Source of the DNA: JAKZVK01 sp965261065
GTDB taxonomy: Bacteria > Acidobacteriota > Terriglobia > Bryobacterales > UBA6623
NCBI GenBank assembly: GCA_965261065.1
Contig: OZ253444.1
Coordinates: 8,556,001 to 8,620,000, forward strand
Direction of reading: 5' to 3'
DNA length: 64,000 nt
Each line of letters begins with the position of its first letter. The first letter of the stretch is position 1. Below are positions 50,554 to 59,521 of the stretch, in pieces. The position numbers and the translations under genes were made by a program. The notes beneath the pieces were generated by a model that did not search any database, was not told the origin of the DNA, and worked only from the letters and a program-made list of their open reading frames with translations.

Positions 50554-51615
50554 TCAGAAGTCACCGCTACGGCTTTCAAAGTGCGTCGGTTTGCCCAGGC
50601 TTCGCCCGCCGCGTCCAACCCAGTGGGCGGTCCAGGCGACCATCTCGTCGAGAGAAACCTCGGGCAGTCCGAACATTTCTCGGCACCGTGACGCATCACT
50701 CAGCAGCGCCGTCTCGCTTTCCGTGCCCTCGAACACTGGCTCCACACCCCAGATCTTCCCAAACTGCTCGGCGAGCGATCGCACCGACACCGTTTCCGCG
50801 CCGGTCAGGTTGAGGATAAACGGTGGGCAGGAGCAGTGCGCGAACGCCCGCAGCGCCACCGAATTGGCGTCACGCTGCCAGATCACATTCGCGTGGCCCA
50901 TCGTGAGATCGATCGGCCTGCGCGCAAACACCTTTTCCGCCACGTCGCGCAGCACGCCGTAGCGCAGATCGATGGCGTAGTTCAGGCGCAAGATCGCGAC
51001 AGGAGTCTGGTGCCTTGCCGAGAAGTACTCGAACATCCGCTCGCGTCCCAGCGCCGACTGGGCGTATTCGCCCACCGGTCCGGTCGCATCACCCTCGCGA
51101 GGCCCGCCCGCCGCCGCCGGGGTCAGCGGGTAGACGTTGCCGGTTGAGAAAGCCACGATCCGCGAATCGCGGAAGCGCTCGGCCACCAGGGCAGGCAGGT
51201 AGGTGTTGGTGGCCCACGTCAGCGGCTGATTGCCGCTGGTCCCAAACTTCTGGCCCGCCATGAAGAGAACATTGGGGTAGTCTGGGACGTTCGCCAAATC
51301 GGCTCGGTCGAGCAGATCGCAGACCCGCGTCTCGATACCGTGCGTCTCGAAGAACGCGCGCGTGCCGGGCTGCGAGAAGCGGGCGACGCCGAGGATCTTC
51401 TTGTCGATTCCCGCCTGCTCGCAAGCCCTCTTCGCCAGCCGAGCCAAGCTAGGCCCCATCTTGCCCGAGACGCCGACGATGAGGAGGTCGCCCTCGAGCG
51501 CGGCCATGGCGGCCACATCGGCCTCGGTCGGGCGTGAGAGCCGCTCTTCGAGTTCTTCTTCGGTGTCGATCGGCCCTTCGAGCGGCCGGCGGTCAGTCTC
51601 GGAAGCGGCTTGCAC
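50554..51615 (-). CDS. NAD-dependent epimerase/dehydratase
   Basis: About 353 residues from GTG 51615; TTG 51633 is possible and the ATG at residue ~34 would cut a conserved helix (EEELEERLSRPTEADVAAMA). Rossmann motif LLIVGVSGKMGPSLARLA; VAFSTGNVYPL and EYAQSALGRERMFEYFS occupy the active-site places, but the usual Lys of YxxxK is Ala (YAQSA). Extended SDR fold. Paired with the DapA-like aldolase; substrate unknown. Confidence 0.8.
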   Translation of the reverse strand: MQAASETDRRPLEGPIDTEEELEERLSRPTEADVAAMAALEGDLLIVGVSGKMGPSLARLAKRACEQAGIDKKILGVARFSQPGTRAFFETHGIETRVCDLLDRADLANVPDYPNVLFMAGQKFGTSGNQPLTWATNTYLPALVAERFRDSRIVAFSTGNVYPLTPAAAGGPREGDATGPVGEYAQSALGRERMFEYFSARHQTPVAILRLNYAIDLRYGVLRDVAEKVFARRPIDLTMGHANVIWQRDANSVALRAFAHCSCPPFILNLTGAETVSVRSLAEQFGKIWGVEPVFEGTESETALLSDASRCREMFGLPEVSLDEMVAWTAHWVGRGGRSLGKPTHFESRSGDF

Positions 51616-51643
51616 GGCGATGGAGATTTGCAAAGCTCCAGCG

Positions 51644-52438
51644 TCAGAGCTCTTCGGGAAACAACGCGAATCCGCTCGGGGGCGGCAGTATCTCGCGAAG
51701 CAGCAGCAGCCGACGGCGCAGGTTGCGGCTCGAGAGTTGCCGCGGACCGGCATCGACGTCGATGTCGCAACAAAGGCCGTGGAAGTAGAGGGTCAGCGTA
51801 TCCTCGAGCGCCTGCTGGAAGTAGTCGGTGACGACCTTCGAGTTGCGCTTCGGATCGGCGTGCCGGCGGAGCACCTCTTCCTTCAGGCTCCAGCTCGACT
51901 CGTCCACCTCGCCGTGGCTTTGGTCGAGAAGCTCGTCTCGAACCACCCTATTGAAGCGCTCTCGCCCCTTGGAGGTCATACGCCGGCTGATCAGGGCCGC
52001 CAGGCTGTTGAAGAAAGTGTAGTGGTAGTCGGCGATGTCCTGATCCTGCACGGCGAGAAAAAGAAACGTCTGTCCTTCGTGGTCGGTGTAGTACGACACG
52101 AGCCGGCGCGGTCCCGCCGGGCGGCGAAACGAAACCAACTTCAGCGACTCGGATTTCTTGTGAACCTTGGCCGCGGCGCTCGACCCCTTGGAGCTCTTTC
52201 CGTTCGGCGACTCCGCCGGGGCCGCCTCGAGGTACGGGACTAGAATGATGCGCAGCTTCGGCAGCACGTCGCCTACGTTCGGTGGAACCGACGCGACGGG
52301 CTCGTAGAGCCATTGCCGCAGGTCGGCCTCTTCCACGGGCATCGCCGCGAAGTAGCTGAACGCGTTATTGATCGGGACCATCTGCCCGTTGCACTGCGTG
52401 ACAAAAGAGTCCACTTGGACTTTGGAAGCGTTGGCCAT
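51644..52438 (-). CDS. Hypothetical protein
   Basis: 264 residues, soluble, no signal or membrane helix. Mixed helix/strand content, with a low-complexity Ser/Lys linker (SPNGKSSKGSSAAAKVHKKS) and a C-terminal helical part (WSLKEEVLRRHADPKRNSKV). Start MANASKVQVDSFVTQCNGQM is plausible. No family recognised. 28 bp upstream of the epimerase gene, so perhaps in one transcript. Confidence 0.6.
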   Translation of the reverse strand: MANASKVQVDSFVTQCNGQMVPINNAFSYFAAMPVEEADLRQWLYEPVASVPPNVGDVLPKLRIILVPYLEAAPAESPNGKSSKGSSAAAKVHKKSESLKLVSFRRPAGPRRLVSYYTDHEGQTFLFLAVQDQDIADYHYTFFNSLAALISRRMTSKGRERFNRVVRDELLDQSHGEVDESSWSLKEEVLRRHADPKRNSKVVTDYFQQALEDTLTLYFHGLCCDIDVDAGPRQLSSRNLRRRLLLLREILPPPSGFALFPEEL

Positions 52439-52578
52439 ACGAGGTCTTTGAGTGCCGCCAGGATCATTGTATCAGAGGGTTTGGAACCTCCTTAATTCGT
52501 TCAGCGTACGAAGCCTACGCCGTACGCACCGCTTGCGGCCAAGCCGGTTTACGAACGGTTTGTAGTATCGTATAGGCC

Positions 52579-53862
52579 GTGAACCGCACTTCCATGAATC
52601 CTGTGAACCTGTCCACGCGAGCGGCGTTCGCGGCCCTGGCCGTCCTGCTGGCGGGATGCAGCTTACATCTCCTTGCCGCCCCCGCGGTTGCCCAGCAATA
52701 CGACCTGCTGATCAAGAACGGTCACGTGATCGACGGCGCCAACGAGATCAACGCCGTGATGGACGTCGCGGTCGCCGGCGAGACGATCGCCAAGGTCGCG
52801 CGCGACATCCCCGAAGACCAAGCCAAGAAGACCATCGATGCAACGGGCCTCTACGTAACACCGGGGCTGATCGACCTCCATGCCCATGTGTTCGGCTATG
52901 GGGGCTCGCTTTGGCCCGATGACACGCACCTGCTGACCGGCACGACCACGATCGTCGATTGCGGCGGCTCGGGATGGCGCACGTTCGAGACGTTCAAGGA
53001 GACGGTTGTCGACCGTTCGAAGACCCGCGTGCTGGCCTTCATCAACGTCGTCGGCGCGGGAATGGTGGGCACCGAAAGTGACATCGACGACATGGACGCC
53101 GACAAGCTAGCCGCCAAGATCAAGCAGTATCCCGGCCTGATTGTCGGGATCAAATGCGCCCACTACGGCCGCCGCGACTACTTCAACCTTGAGCAAGCGG
53201 TCAAGGCGGGCAACATGGCCGGCGTGCCGATGATCGTCGACAACAGCATCCTCACCAGCAACGACCGCGACACGCAGACCAAGCTGCTTAAGTATTTCCG
53301 CCCGGGTGACATCCACACGCACATGTTCAACGATCGTCACCTCGAGATCGTCGACCGCTTCAGCGGCAAGGTGCAGCCCTACATGTACGAGGCGCGCGAG
53401 AAAGGGCGGCTGTTCGACCTCGGCCACGGCAACGGCAGTTTCGTCTGGCCGGCGGCGGCGAAGGCCATGGCGCAAGGCTTCTATCCCGACACCATCAGCA
53501 CCGACCTGCACAACTCCAGCATCTTCTCGACGAGGTCCGACATGCCGAACTGCATCTCGAAGATGTTGGTGCTCGGCATGTCGCTCGAAGAGGCGATTTT
53601 TCGCTCGACCGCGCGTCCGGCCCAGGTGATCAACAAGTTCCCTGAGTTGGGAACGCTCGGCGAGGGTAAGGCGGCCGACATCGCCGTCTTCGAATTGGAA
53701 GATGGGATCTTCGCCTACTCCGACGCCTGGAGGAAGAAGCGCCTGGCCGACAAGAGACTGCGGGCCGTGCTCACCGTGCGCGCCGGCGAGTTGGTGTTTG
53801 ACGAAAAGGGGCTGGGCTTCCCCGAGTGGAATACAGCCGGAGATTATCAGAAGATCCCCTAG
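52579..53862 (+). CDS. Amidohydrolase, lipoprotein-type export
   Basis: 427 residues. The leader STRAAFAALAVLLAGC gives a lipobox (LLAGC). Metal-dependent hydrolase: GLIDLHAHVFGYGGSLWPDD (HxH), VGIKCAHYGRRDYFNLEQAV (carbamylated Lys and region), DIHTHMFNDR (His) and YPDTISTDLHNSS (final Asp). Closest to the deacetylase/dihydroorotase-like group. Exported amidohydrolases of this group often accompany SelA-like PLP enzymes such as that at 31464. Start GTG 52579 or ATG 52594. Confidence 0.85.
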   Translation: MNRTSMNPVNLSTRAAFAALAVLLAGCSLHLLAAPAVAQQYDLLIKNGHVIDGANEINAVMDVAVAGETIAKVARDIPEDQAKKTIDATGLYVTPGLIDLHAHVFGYGGSLWPDDTHLLTGTTTIVDCGGSGWRTFETFKETVVDRSKTRVLAFINVVGAGMVGTESDIDDMDADKLAAKIKQYPGLIVGIKCAHYGRRDYFNLEQAVKAGNMAGVPMIVDNSILTSNDRDTQTKLLKYFRPGDIHTHMFNDRHLEIVDRFSGKVQPYMYEAREKGRLFDLGHGNGSFVWPAAAKAMAQGFYPDTISTDLHNSSIFSTRSDMPNCISKMLVLGMSLEEAIFRSTARPAQVINKFPELGTLGEGKAADIAVFELEDGIFAYSDAWRKKRLADKRLRAVLTVRAGELVFDEKGLGFPEWNTAGDYQKIP

Positions 53863-53995
53863 CGTTTCTGTCGCTGCACGGCATGCCGTGCCCGCGTGCC
53901 GCGACCCCCAGCAGCATCCAAAGAATCGCGTACTGATCCCGCGATCCCTCCGACCGGCCGCTACCAGCGCGGCAGCGGCGGGTCGCTATTGTAGA

Positions 53996-54529
53996 ATGAT
54001 CTCCGTGGTGGACGAAAGCACAGACCCATCTTTCAAAGTGAGCGACCGGCGGCGTTTCTCTTCAGAGGGACAGCCGCTCGAAGAAAACGAGGAGACGCAA
54101 GCGGAGGCGGCCGGGGAACCTCAGCCTGAGTCGCCGGAGCCCGCGGTGCCGGAGCCTGCTACGCCGCGGACTCAGGCACCGCAAGCGGAAGCGCCGCAGG
54201 CGGACACGTCGGCAAACCCGCCTGCGTCCGAACCCCAAGCCTCTGCTTCACCGGGTTCACCGCCGCTCCCGCCGGCCACCTTCGAACTCCTGATCGTTTC
54301 CCTGGCGATTCAGGCGCAGATGCAACTAGGGGGCGACGGGGTGCCCGAGGGCCGCACGCCGGATTTGGAGGTCGCGCGCCACTCGATCGACCTGTTGGAC
54401 GTGCTCAAAACCAAAACGCAAGGCAATCTGACTCTCGAGGAGTCTCGGTTGCTTGACAACACCCTCACCGAGTTGCGGTTCCGATACATCCAGCGGGTCG
54501 AAGAGATCAACAAAGCAGCCAAGGCCTAA
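53996..54529 (+). CDS. DUF1844 protein
   Basis: 177 residues from ATG 53996. A disordered Pro/Ala/Glu region (about 20-95) precedes the DUF1844 domain: TFELLIVSLAIQAQMQLGGD, ARHSIDLLDVLKTKTQGNLT and EESRLLDNTLTELRFRYIQ. Short all-helical domain, function unknown, widespread in Acidobacteria and Planctomycetes. First of a run with the MBL hydrolase and ribF. Confidence 0.85.
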   Translation: MISVVDESTDPSFKVSDRRRFSSEGQPLEENEETQAEAAGEPQPESPEPAVPEPATPRTQAPQAEAPQADTSANPPASEPQASASPGSPPLPPATFELLIVSLAIQAQMQLGGDGVPEGRTPDLEVARHSIDLLDVLKTKTQGNLTLEESRLLDNTLTELRFRYIQRVEEINKAAKA

Positions 54530-54597
54530 GCCGGGGCCTTCCCGCCTGCTGCCTGCCGGGCGACTCATCCCGCGAGGCAAACCCGAAGAAGCAAATC

Positions 54598-55404
54598 ATG
54601 CCGCCGCCGCGCAACCTCCGCATCACGGTACTGGGATCGGGCACCAGTGTCGGCGTGCCAACCATCGGCTGCGATTGCCGAGTTTGTCTCTCCGACGATC
54701 CACGCGACAAGCGCCTGCGGCCGTCGATCCTGGTCAGCTTCGAAGATGGAGAAACGGCCAGGAACGTGCTCATCGACACGACGCCCGACCTGCGGCAGCA
54801 GGCTTTGCGGGCTCGGTTGCGAAGTCTTGACGCCATCCTCTACACGCACGCTCATGCTGACCACATCATGGGGCTCGACGACATCCGTCCGTTCAACTAC
54901 GGGCGCAGGGAGCGCATTCCGGTGTATGCGACCCCGGAGTCGCTCGGCAGCATCCAGAGGATGTTTGCTTATGCTTTCGAGGGTGAGGCCGCGCACCCGG
55001 GCGGCGTGCCCCGGGTGAAGGCGCATCCGCTCAACGGCGGCGGGGTAGAATTGTTCGGACTGCCTTTTGTGCCGGTACCCGTGTTGCATGGTCCGCGGAC
55101 GATTGTGGGTTTTCGGTTCGGGCGGGCGGCCTATCTAACGGACCACAGCGACATCCCGGAGAGTTCGCTGGGGTTGCTGGAAGACCTCGATGTGCTCTTT
55201 CTCGACGCGTTACGGCGCATCCCACATCCGATGCACTCCACCCTCGATCAGGCACTGGCCTGGGTGAAAAGACTCAGGCCCAAGCGCGCGTATTTCACCC
55301 ACATCTGTCACGATCTGCCCCACGCCGGGACGTCGGCTGAGCTGCCTGACCACGTCGAGTTGGCGCATGACGGCCTTCGAATCGAGGTCGCGGAAGATGA
55401 TTAG
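54598..55404 (+). CDS. MBL-fold hydrolase (PhnP-like)
   Basis: 268 residues. VLGSGTSVGVPTIGCDCRVC is the PhnP/RNase Z-like opening with Cys residues; the metal site is LYTHAHADHIMGLDDIRPFN, then VLHGPRTIVGFRF, YLTDHSDIPESSL and YFTHICHDLPHAGTS. Cyclic phosphodiesterase activity is likely from the family. Overlaps ribF by eight bases. Confidence 0.87.
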   Translation: MPPPRNLRITVLGSGTSVGVPTIGCDCRVCLSDDPRDKRLRPSILVSFEDGETARNVLIDTTPDLRQQALRARLRSLDAILYTHAHADHIMGLDDIRPFNYGRRERIPVYATPESLGSIQRMFAYAFEGEAAHPGGVPRVKAHPLNGGGVELFGLPFVPVPVLHGPRTIVGFRFGRAAYLTDHSDIPESSLGLLEDLDVLFLDALRRIPHPMHSTLDQALAWVKRLRPKRAYFTHICHDLPHAGTSAELPDHVELAHDGLRIEVAEDD

Positions 55405-56332
55405 GAGTTATCGGGGCTTGGATGAAGTTCCGGTCGATTTGCCGCCCTGCGCTCTGACGATCGGGAATTTCGACGGCATCCACAAGGGGCACCAGGCAAT
55501 CCTGGAGCGAACGGTCGAACGGGCGCGGGCGCTGAACTTGCAGTCCGCGGCGATGATTTTCGACCCGCATCCGATGCGGATCGTCCGCCCCGCGAACGCT
55601 CCTTTGTTGCTCAGTTCACCAGGCGAGCGCGTGAGCCGCTTCGGCGAGTGCGGCATCGGCGCAGCGGTCATCCTGGCTTTTAACGAGCAAACGGCCTTGC
55701 TGAACCCGGAGCAGTTCGTTCGCGAGGTGCTCGTGGAGCGGCTGCACGCGAGGGCGGTTATTGTGGGAGAGAACTTCCGGTTCGGCCACCGGCAGGCGGG
55801 CGACTTCGCGACGCTGAGCAATTTGGGCCGGCAACTCGGGTTCGACGCGGAAGCCGTGCCGCCGGTCGTGGTCGGCGGCGAACCCGCCAGCAGCACGAGA
55901 GTTCGCAAGGCTGTGAGCCGGGGCGACCTCACCGAGGCGTGCCGGCTGCTCAACCGTCCGTTCACGCTCGAGGGCCCGGTCGTACCGGGCCACGGGGTCG
56001 GTTCGCGGCAAACAGTTCCGACGCTCAACGTGGCTCCAGAGAGCGAGTCGCTGCCGAAGTGGGGCGTGTACGTCACCCTGACCCGCGACTTGCAGTCGGG
56101 CCGCCAATGGAAGTCGATCACGAACGTCGGCAAGCGTCCGACCTTCAACGGGCACGACGTGTCGGTCGAAACCCACTTGCTTGACGAATTGACGGGCGAG
56201 CCGCCGGAGCGCATCCAACTGGCCTTTCATCTTCGGCTCCGCGACGAACAGAAGTTTCCATCCGCCGAGGCATTGAAAGAACAGATCCTCAGCGATGTGC
56301 AGGAGGCGCAGCAGTTTTTCCAGCGGATGTAG
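55397..56332 (+). CDS. ribF: Riboflavin kinase / FAD synthetase
   Basis: 311 residues from ATG 55397. N-terminal FMN adenylyltransferase: LTIGNFDGIHKGHQAILER, IFDPHPMRIV, VIVGENFRFGHRQAGD and SSTRVRKAV. C-terminal riboflavin kinase: LNRPFTLEGPVVPGHGVGSR and QTVPTLNVAP (the PTxN motif). Makes FMN and FAD. Bifunctional, normal length. Confidence 0.94.
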   Translation: MIRSYRGLDEVPVDLPPCALTIGNFDGIHKGHQAILERTVERARALNLQSAAMIFDPHPMRIVRPANAPLLLSSPGERVSRFGECGIGAAVILAFNEQTALLNPEQFVREVLVERLHARAVIVGENFRFGHRQAGDFATLSNLGRQLGFDAEAVPPVVVGGEPASSTRVRKAVSRGDLTEACRLLNRPFTLEGPVVPGHGVGSRQTVPTLNVAPESESLPKWGVYVTLTRDLQSGRQWKSITNVGKRPTFNGHDVSVETHLLDELTGEPPERIQLAFHLRLRDEQKFPSAEALKEQILSDVQEAQQFFQRM

Positions 56333-56399
56333 CCCCAGGGCATCAGCATCCGACGGAGTCCGCCGATACCGTATAAGATGTTTTCGAGGAGTTTCGCAG

Positions 56400-57422
56400 A
56401 TGAAACTGACACCCGGCAAGATCGAGAACCTGCAAGCGCTTTCCAATGACCGTGGCGTGATCGCCGCCGCGGCCATGGACCAGCGGGGCTCGCTGCAGAA
56501 AGCCATTGCGGCCAACAAGGGCATCGACCAAGACGACGTCACCGACGAGATGATGAGCGAGTTCAAGGTGGCCGTCTCGAAGGTGTTGACGCCCCATGCG
56601 AGCGCCATTCTGCTCGACCCGGAATGGGGGCTCGAGGCCGCGAGTGCGCGCGACCCGCAGGCCGGTCTGCTGCTGTCGTACGAGAAATCCGGGTATGACA
56701 ATACCCAGCCGGGCCGGCTGCCTGATCTTCTGCCGGACGTGTCGGCGCACCGCATCAAAGAGCTGGGCGCGAACGCGGTGAAGATCCTGCTCTACTACAC
56801 GCCGTTTGAAGACGAAGCGGTGAACGAGCACAAGCACGCCTGGACGGAGCGCATCGGCGCCGAGTGCGTGGCGTGTGACATCCCGTTCTTCCTCGAGTTG
56901 GTTGGCTACGACGCGGCGGGCGGTGACGAGAAGGGACTCGATTTCGCCAAGCAGAAGCCCGACGTCGTCATGCGCAGCGTGCAGGAGTTTTCGAAAGACC
57001 AGTACTGCGTTGACGTGCTGAAGATCGAAATCCCGGTCAACCTGGCCTTCGCGGAAGGCGCCGGCGTCTTCACCGGTGAAAAGGCCTACAGCAAAGACGA
57101 AGCGCTTGAGTGCTACCGCGAGGCAGCGGAGCTGGCCGGCCGGCCGTTCATCTATCTCAGCGCCGGGGTTAGCAACGAGCAGTTCACCGAATCGCTGCGC
57201 TGGGCGGCGGAAGCCGGGGTGAACTTCGCGGGCGTTCTGTGCGGGCGCGCCACCTGGAAAGAAGGCATCCCCGTTTACGGCAAGCAGGGCCCGGCCGCAC
57301 TGGAGGAGTGGCTACAAGACCAGGGCGTGAGGAACATCAACAACGTCAACGACTGCTTGAAAGAAGCCAAGCCCTGGTACAGCTTCTACGGCGCGGCCAG
57401 CGCTGCCGATCTAGCCGCGTAG
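56400..57422 (+). CDS. Tagatose-1,6-bisphosphate aldolase type (LacD family)
   Basis: 340 residues from ATG 56400, with GAGGAG eleven bases upstream. Class I aldolase: AAAAMDQRGSLQKAIAANKG, SAILLDPEWGLEAASARDPQ, AVKILLYYTPFEDEAVNEHK, and the Schiff-base Lys in VDVLKIEIPVNLAF. It cleaves tagatose- or fructose-bisphosphate to triose phosphates; in a non-lactose user it may serve glycolysis. 68 bp after ribF. Confidence 0.88.
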   Translation: MKLTPGKIENLQALSNDRGVIAAAAMDQRGSLQKAIAANKGIDQDDVTDEMMSEFKVAVSKVLTPHASAILLDPEWGLEAASARDPQAGLLLSYEKSGYDNTQPGRLPDLLPDVSAHRIKELGANAVKILLYYTPFEDEAVNEHKHAWTERIGAECVACDIPFFLELVGYDAAGGDEKGLDFAKQKPDVVMRSVQEFSKDQYCVDVLKIEIPVNLAFAEGAGVFTGEKAYSKDEALECYREAAELAGRPFIYLSAGVSNEQFTESLRWAAEAGVNFAGVLCGRATWKEGIPVYGKQGPAALEEWLQDQGVRNINNVNDCLKEAKPWYSFYGAASAADLAA

Positions 57423-57611
57423 GGGCGGTTCCGCGCCACCCCCGCCACAGACCGGCGATTCGTGGTGATCGCGGCCCCGGGGGGCCGATCCCGGGCGCAG
57501 GTTGTCCGACCGCCCCTGGGGCTGCCATGGACCTGTGTAGGGGTGGACCCCTGCGTCCGCCCAACACCGCCAGTCGTTTGTGGAGGCGGGTCGCGGCGTC
57601 CGCGCGGGTTG
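57423..57611. other. Intergenic with GGGGTGGAC-type repeat
   Basis: GTAGGGGTGGACCCCTGCGT near 57537 is an imperfect relative of the hairpin at 39914. No gene. Confidence 0.4.
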
Positions 57612-59456
57612 CTACCCCCCTGTTGGCTTCCAAGGCTCGAAGGCGTTCTCGATGTCGCCCATCGCCGGCGCCAACTCCGGGAAGTGCCGCAGCAGCACCG
57701 TCCGCATGTTGTTCCCCTCGACCCAGTCAATCCCGGGCTGCGTATAGATCTCGGGCCTGTAGTCCTCGCTCAAGAAGCGGTCGCTCTTGAGCCGGCGCGA
57801 CGCCATCAAGATGAAGATACGAAACGCCGTATCGCTGAAACCGAACCCGTCCGGCAGCTTCTCGGCGTACATGCCCACCATCACATCGACGCGGTTGATG
57901 TCGTTGTCGTAGACCTTGCGGATCTCTTCGCGCCACGTGGCATCCTCGGTCAGCTCCTCGAAGGATTCGACCGGCTCCTTGCCCACCAGCTTGCGGAAGT
58001 CGTTGTAGCGTGGCACGCCCCGCTCGCGATCGCGCAGGATGTCCACCGCGGCCAGATCGATCGTGGGACCCGTCTCCCTCTCGAGTGTCTGCAGGAACTT
58101 GGGATAGTTGTGCATTTGAATCGCACCGGGAAACGCGATACCGAACGAGTAGAACGCGTTGGCCATGGTCACCTGCTCGAGCAACGGCCGTGACTCGCGG
58201 CCAAAAACCTCGGGCAACGTTTTCTTAGCGAGCTCGGCGTTGTCGGCGAGCGCGCGGAACACGAACTCATCGGGCATCAACGGGTGCATGCGGTAGACCG
58301 AGACGAATTCCTCGGTCATGGCGAACGGCACGCCGTGATGGTCGGTCTCAGAACCGGGTGTGCCGCTGATGATGTCACTGATGACCTTTCTGCCGCTGGG
58401 GCGTCCCCTCCGCCGAAGGTCGTCTTCACCCCCTAGGCCCCACCAATTCGCGGGCACGCCCCGAGCCGTGGTCGGGTGAGGGAGGATGGCCGGAGTCCAG
58501 TCGACGGTGTGAATCTTGGCGATCAGGGCGGAGTTGATCAGCCGCGCCTTGACGTACAGGTCCTCGTCCGACAGGTCGGGGAACTCCTCGATCAGCTTGT
58601 TGCAAATGGCGTTGTGCTCCAAGGTGAATAGGGTATGGAGCAAGGCCAGCCCGATCCACCAGTTGCCGGTCACGCCCGTGATCTCGATGCCGTTGACGGG
58701 ACTGATGGGTATCAGGCCGTCGTTGCCGATGACCAGTTTGCCGTCCATGCCGGAGCGGACCGCGTCCATGACGGCCTTGCTGCTGCCGTAGATCTGTGAC
58801 GCGTCCCACCAATGGGTCTCGGTGTTGAGAGAGGTGGGGATGGGATCGTCGGAGTTGGGGTCGCGGGTGGGATCTTTGCGCGTACGCCGAATCTCCATCT
58901 CGTCACCCGGCCAAGGGTCGTCCTCGGTGAGCGTGAGCTTGAAGGGCTTCTCTTGCTCGTTCTTGCCGTGGCTGAACCAGTCGTGGACTTGGAACTGGAT
59001 CCAAGCGGCGGCCAACAGGTTCAGGATCGTCGCCGGCGTGAACTCGGTGCGCGTCATCAACTCGCGGCTGACGACGCGCGGGCTGGGCGTGAGCAGTTGC
59101 GGCTCGGGCTCGGGGATCGTACTCTCGAGCGGCACGTTGCGGCCGAACCGCGTCTCCACGGCGCCCATGGTTGGGGTTTCGAGGTCGTTGAGCGTGCCGT
59201 CCGGCGTGCGGGCGTCCAAATGCCGCACCGTCTCATCCACGGCGGGCAACGGCCCCGCGGACGCCACGTTGGTTGTGTCTTGGAGATTTCTCTTCCGCAT
59301 CCTGTCGCGGATGCCAAACACCCGCATCAAGCCGAGAAACGTCGGCAACTCATACCATGGAACCCGGTTTCTAAAGAAATTCGTCCAATGGTCGGCGTCT
59401 CTCGACTCCAGCGGGGTGTCTTTTGCTAGTTGCGGCTTTGGGTCTTCTCCGTTCAT
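57612..59456 (-). CDS. Haem peroxidase (animal-type / dioxygenase-like)
   Basis: 614 residues. Distal His in WIQFQVHDWFSHGKNEQ, proximal His in LLHTLFTLEHNAICNKLIEE, and between them TETHWWDASQIYGSSKAVMD; the catalytic Arg lies near EEFVSVYRMHPLMPDEFVFR. This is the An_peroxidase fold, closer to alpha-dioxygenase/PGHS-like bacterial members than to myeloperoxidase. No signal peptide, so cytoplasmic. May oxidise fatty acids. Starts 66 bp upstream of the flavin oxidoreductase direction-wise after it on the same strand. Confidence 0.88.
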   Translation of the reverse strand: MNGEDPKPQLAKDTPLESRDADHWTNFFRNRVPWYELPTFLGLMRVFGIRDRMRKRNLQDTTNVASAGPLPAVDETVRHLDARTPDGTLNDLETPTMGAVETRFGRNVPLESTIPEPEPQLLTPSPRVVSRELMTRTEFTPATILNLLAAAWIQFQVHDWFSHGKNEQEKPFKLTLTEDDPWPGDEMEIRRTRKDPTRDPNSDDPIPTSLNTETHWWDASQIYGSSKAVMDAVRSGMDGKLVIGNDGLIPISPVNGIEITGVTGNWWIGLALLHTLFTLEHNAICNKLIEEFPDLSDEDLYVKARLINSALIAKIHTVDWTPAILPHPTTARGVPANWWGLGGEDDLRRRGRPSGRKVISDIISGTPGSETDHHGVPFAMTEEFVSVYRMHPLMPDEFVFRALADNAELAKKTLPEVFGRESRPLLEQVTMANAFYSFGIAFPGAIQMHNYPKFLQTLERETGPTIDLAAVDILRDRERGVPRYNDFRKLVGKEPVESFEELTEDATWREEIRKVYDNDINRVDVMVGMYAEKLPDGFGFSDTAFRIFILMASRRLKSDRFLSEDYRPEIYTQPGIDWVEGNNMRTVLLRHFPELAPAMGDIENAFEPWKPTGG

Positions 59457-59521
59457 CGCGTCCTCCTCGCATCAATCTTGGCGGAGCGGGATCATGGCGT
59501 CCCGCACGCAATATGGCTTTC